DNA of 64,000 bases from Trichoplax adhaerens. Its lineage: Eukaryota; Placozoa; Uniplacotomia; Trichoplacea; Trichoplacidae. The translations under genes and the position numbers were made by a program. This document shows positions 63,151 to 64,000 of the stretch, piece after piece (the stretch's first letter is position 1; each line of letters begins with the position of its first letter). The stretch is from assembly GCF_000150275.1 (NCBI RefSeq), contig NW_002060953.1:1670254-1734253 (forward strand), in the 5' to 3' direction. The notes under the pieces were generated by a model. The model had not been told where the DNA came from. It ran no database searches and saw only the letters and a list, made by a program, of their open reading frames with translations.

Positions 63151-64000
63151 GCTTATTCAAATATTATAATTTATGTACTGAAAATGCTCGTTCGCACTTT
63201 GCTAATTAAAATTTGAGCAAAGCATTTATGAAATTCGATCAGAACTCTTCCGTTACCTCTCATCTGCTATCTGAGAATCTGTTGTAACTGAGTTAGGCTC
63301 GGTAATTATTTCTTCTTAACATTTATCTAGAAAAAGCTAGTTTCATTCAATGAATAAACAGCCGTCACTAAACTATTTATTCCTTCTATTCCATAATTAT
63401 GCTGCATAATAATTCTTACAGTTTCCCGTATAATAACAGTTTGGTCTAATAGTAATATTTAAAGTACTCAATCTTAATAATCAATAAGTTTTTAAGCTAA
63501 GATTGTCTATCTTAAAATATCCCACTTCTGTTAAAATGGTAATTTAGCATGGACAGTATCTTTACGATCCTTGAATGTTATGGAATAAATTCAAGTTAAC
63601 CGAATAATTTACGGATAATCAAATAAAGAAATAGCTCTGGTTTGACTATGAAGTCTCTCTATTTTTTAAAAGTTAAAATTTAAATTTATAAGTGTGACAA
63701 TATATATATATTGTACGTTGTCGTAGGCAATATAATATATATTATCGGCATCGTAAGCTAACAAACTGAGGGGTACGAAAGTACAACAGAAGTATTACAC
63801 AACTATTCTATTTGATGTTATTCCCATAAAATAATTGTCTCAGGTAGAGAGAATTTTTTAATGGCTTTTTTAGTAGAGTTTAAAAATATTAAAGCCATAA
63901 TCAATTAGAAGAAAAATCTAGTTTAAAGAATCCTGAGCTCAGAAAAAGTAAAGCCTGGTCTCCAAGTACATCTTTGCAGTCTTAAATCCATGTTGTTAAA
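63151..64000. other. AT-rich DNA to the window end, no gene seen
   Basis: Contains a short (TA)n run at about 63700 and no supported exon. Upstream parts of the gene whose death-domain remnant ends at 63015 may lie here or beyond the window. Confidence 0.3.

Overview
The window looks like nuclear DNA of a simple, early-branching animal. It is AT-rich, the introns of the two housekeeping genes are short (about 40 to 700 bases) with GT..AG ends, and it carries mGluR-type class C receptors and CARD/death-domain adaptors. This mix fits a placozoan (Trichoplax/Hoilungia-like) best. That is an inference from gene content, not a database match.

Layout. (1) 0.7-0.9 kb: terminal exon of an unrecognised minus-strand gene. 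(2) 1.3-10.8 kb: two intronless class C GPCR genes in tandem, plus strand. (3) 12.0-16.5 kb: a complete 16-exon ALG9-type mannosyltransferase gene, minus strand, whose exons join in frame to 588 codons. (4) 16.8-17.7 kb: a 34-bp minisatellite with a nested palindromic unit, lying between two divergent housekeeping genes. (5) 18.8-21.9 kb: a complete 14-exon mitochondrial glutamyl-tRNA synthetase gene (EARS2), plus strand, 538 codons, followed at 22.7-23.8 kb by a decayed second copy. (6) 24.8-63.2 kb: a spread-out, one-directional (minus) family of death-fold adaptor genes separated by AT-rich DNA with degenerate tandem repeats and two LTR-like elements in opposite orientation.

The death-fold family is the main result. 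Each gene opens with an N-terminal CARD exon (or, in one gene, a different N-terminal module) that ends in phase 1. Tiny linker exons of 12 to 66 bases follow, nearly all phase 1-1. The last exon or exons begin in phase 1 and encode a death domain (genes at 31.3, 37.5, 50.5 and 60.2 kb) or a second CARD (gene at 24.8 kb). CARD-linker-DD is the layout of vertebrate CRADD/RAIDD. The uniform phase means each exon can be swapped without breaking the frame, and the cluster shows several such swaps: CARD-DD, CARD-CARD, and helical/coiled-coil-DD. Two members (43.5 and 60.2 kb) come from a larger duplication that also copied an upstream exon and a TATA-like element. Decayed death-domain fragments suggest ongoing birth and death of genes.

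All exon structures were worked out by eye from reading frame, splice-site consensus and phase. The ALG9 and EARS2 models are strong because they follow the known proteins end to end. The CARD and death-domain exons are strong, but the linker microexons between them are tentative until transcript data are seen.
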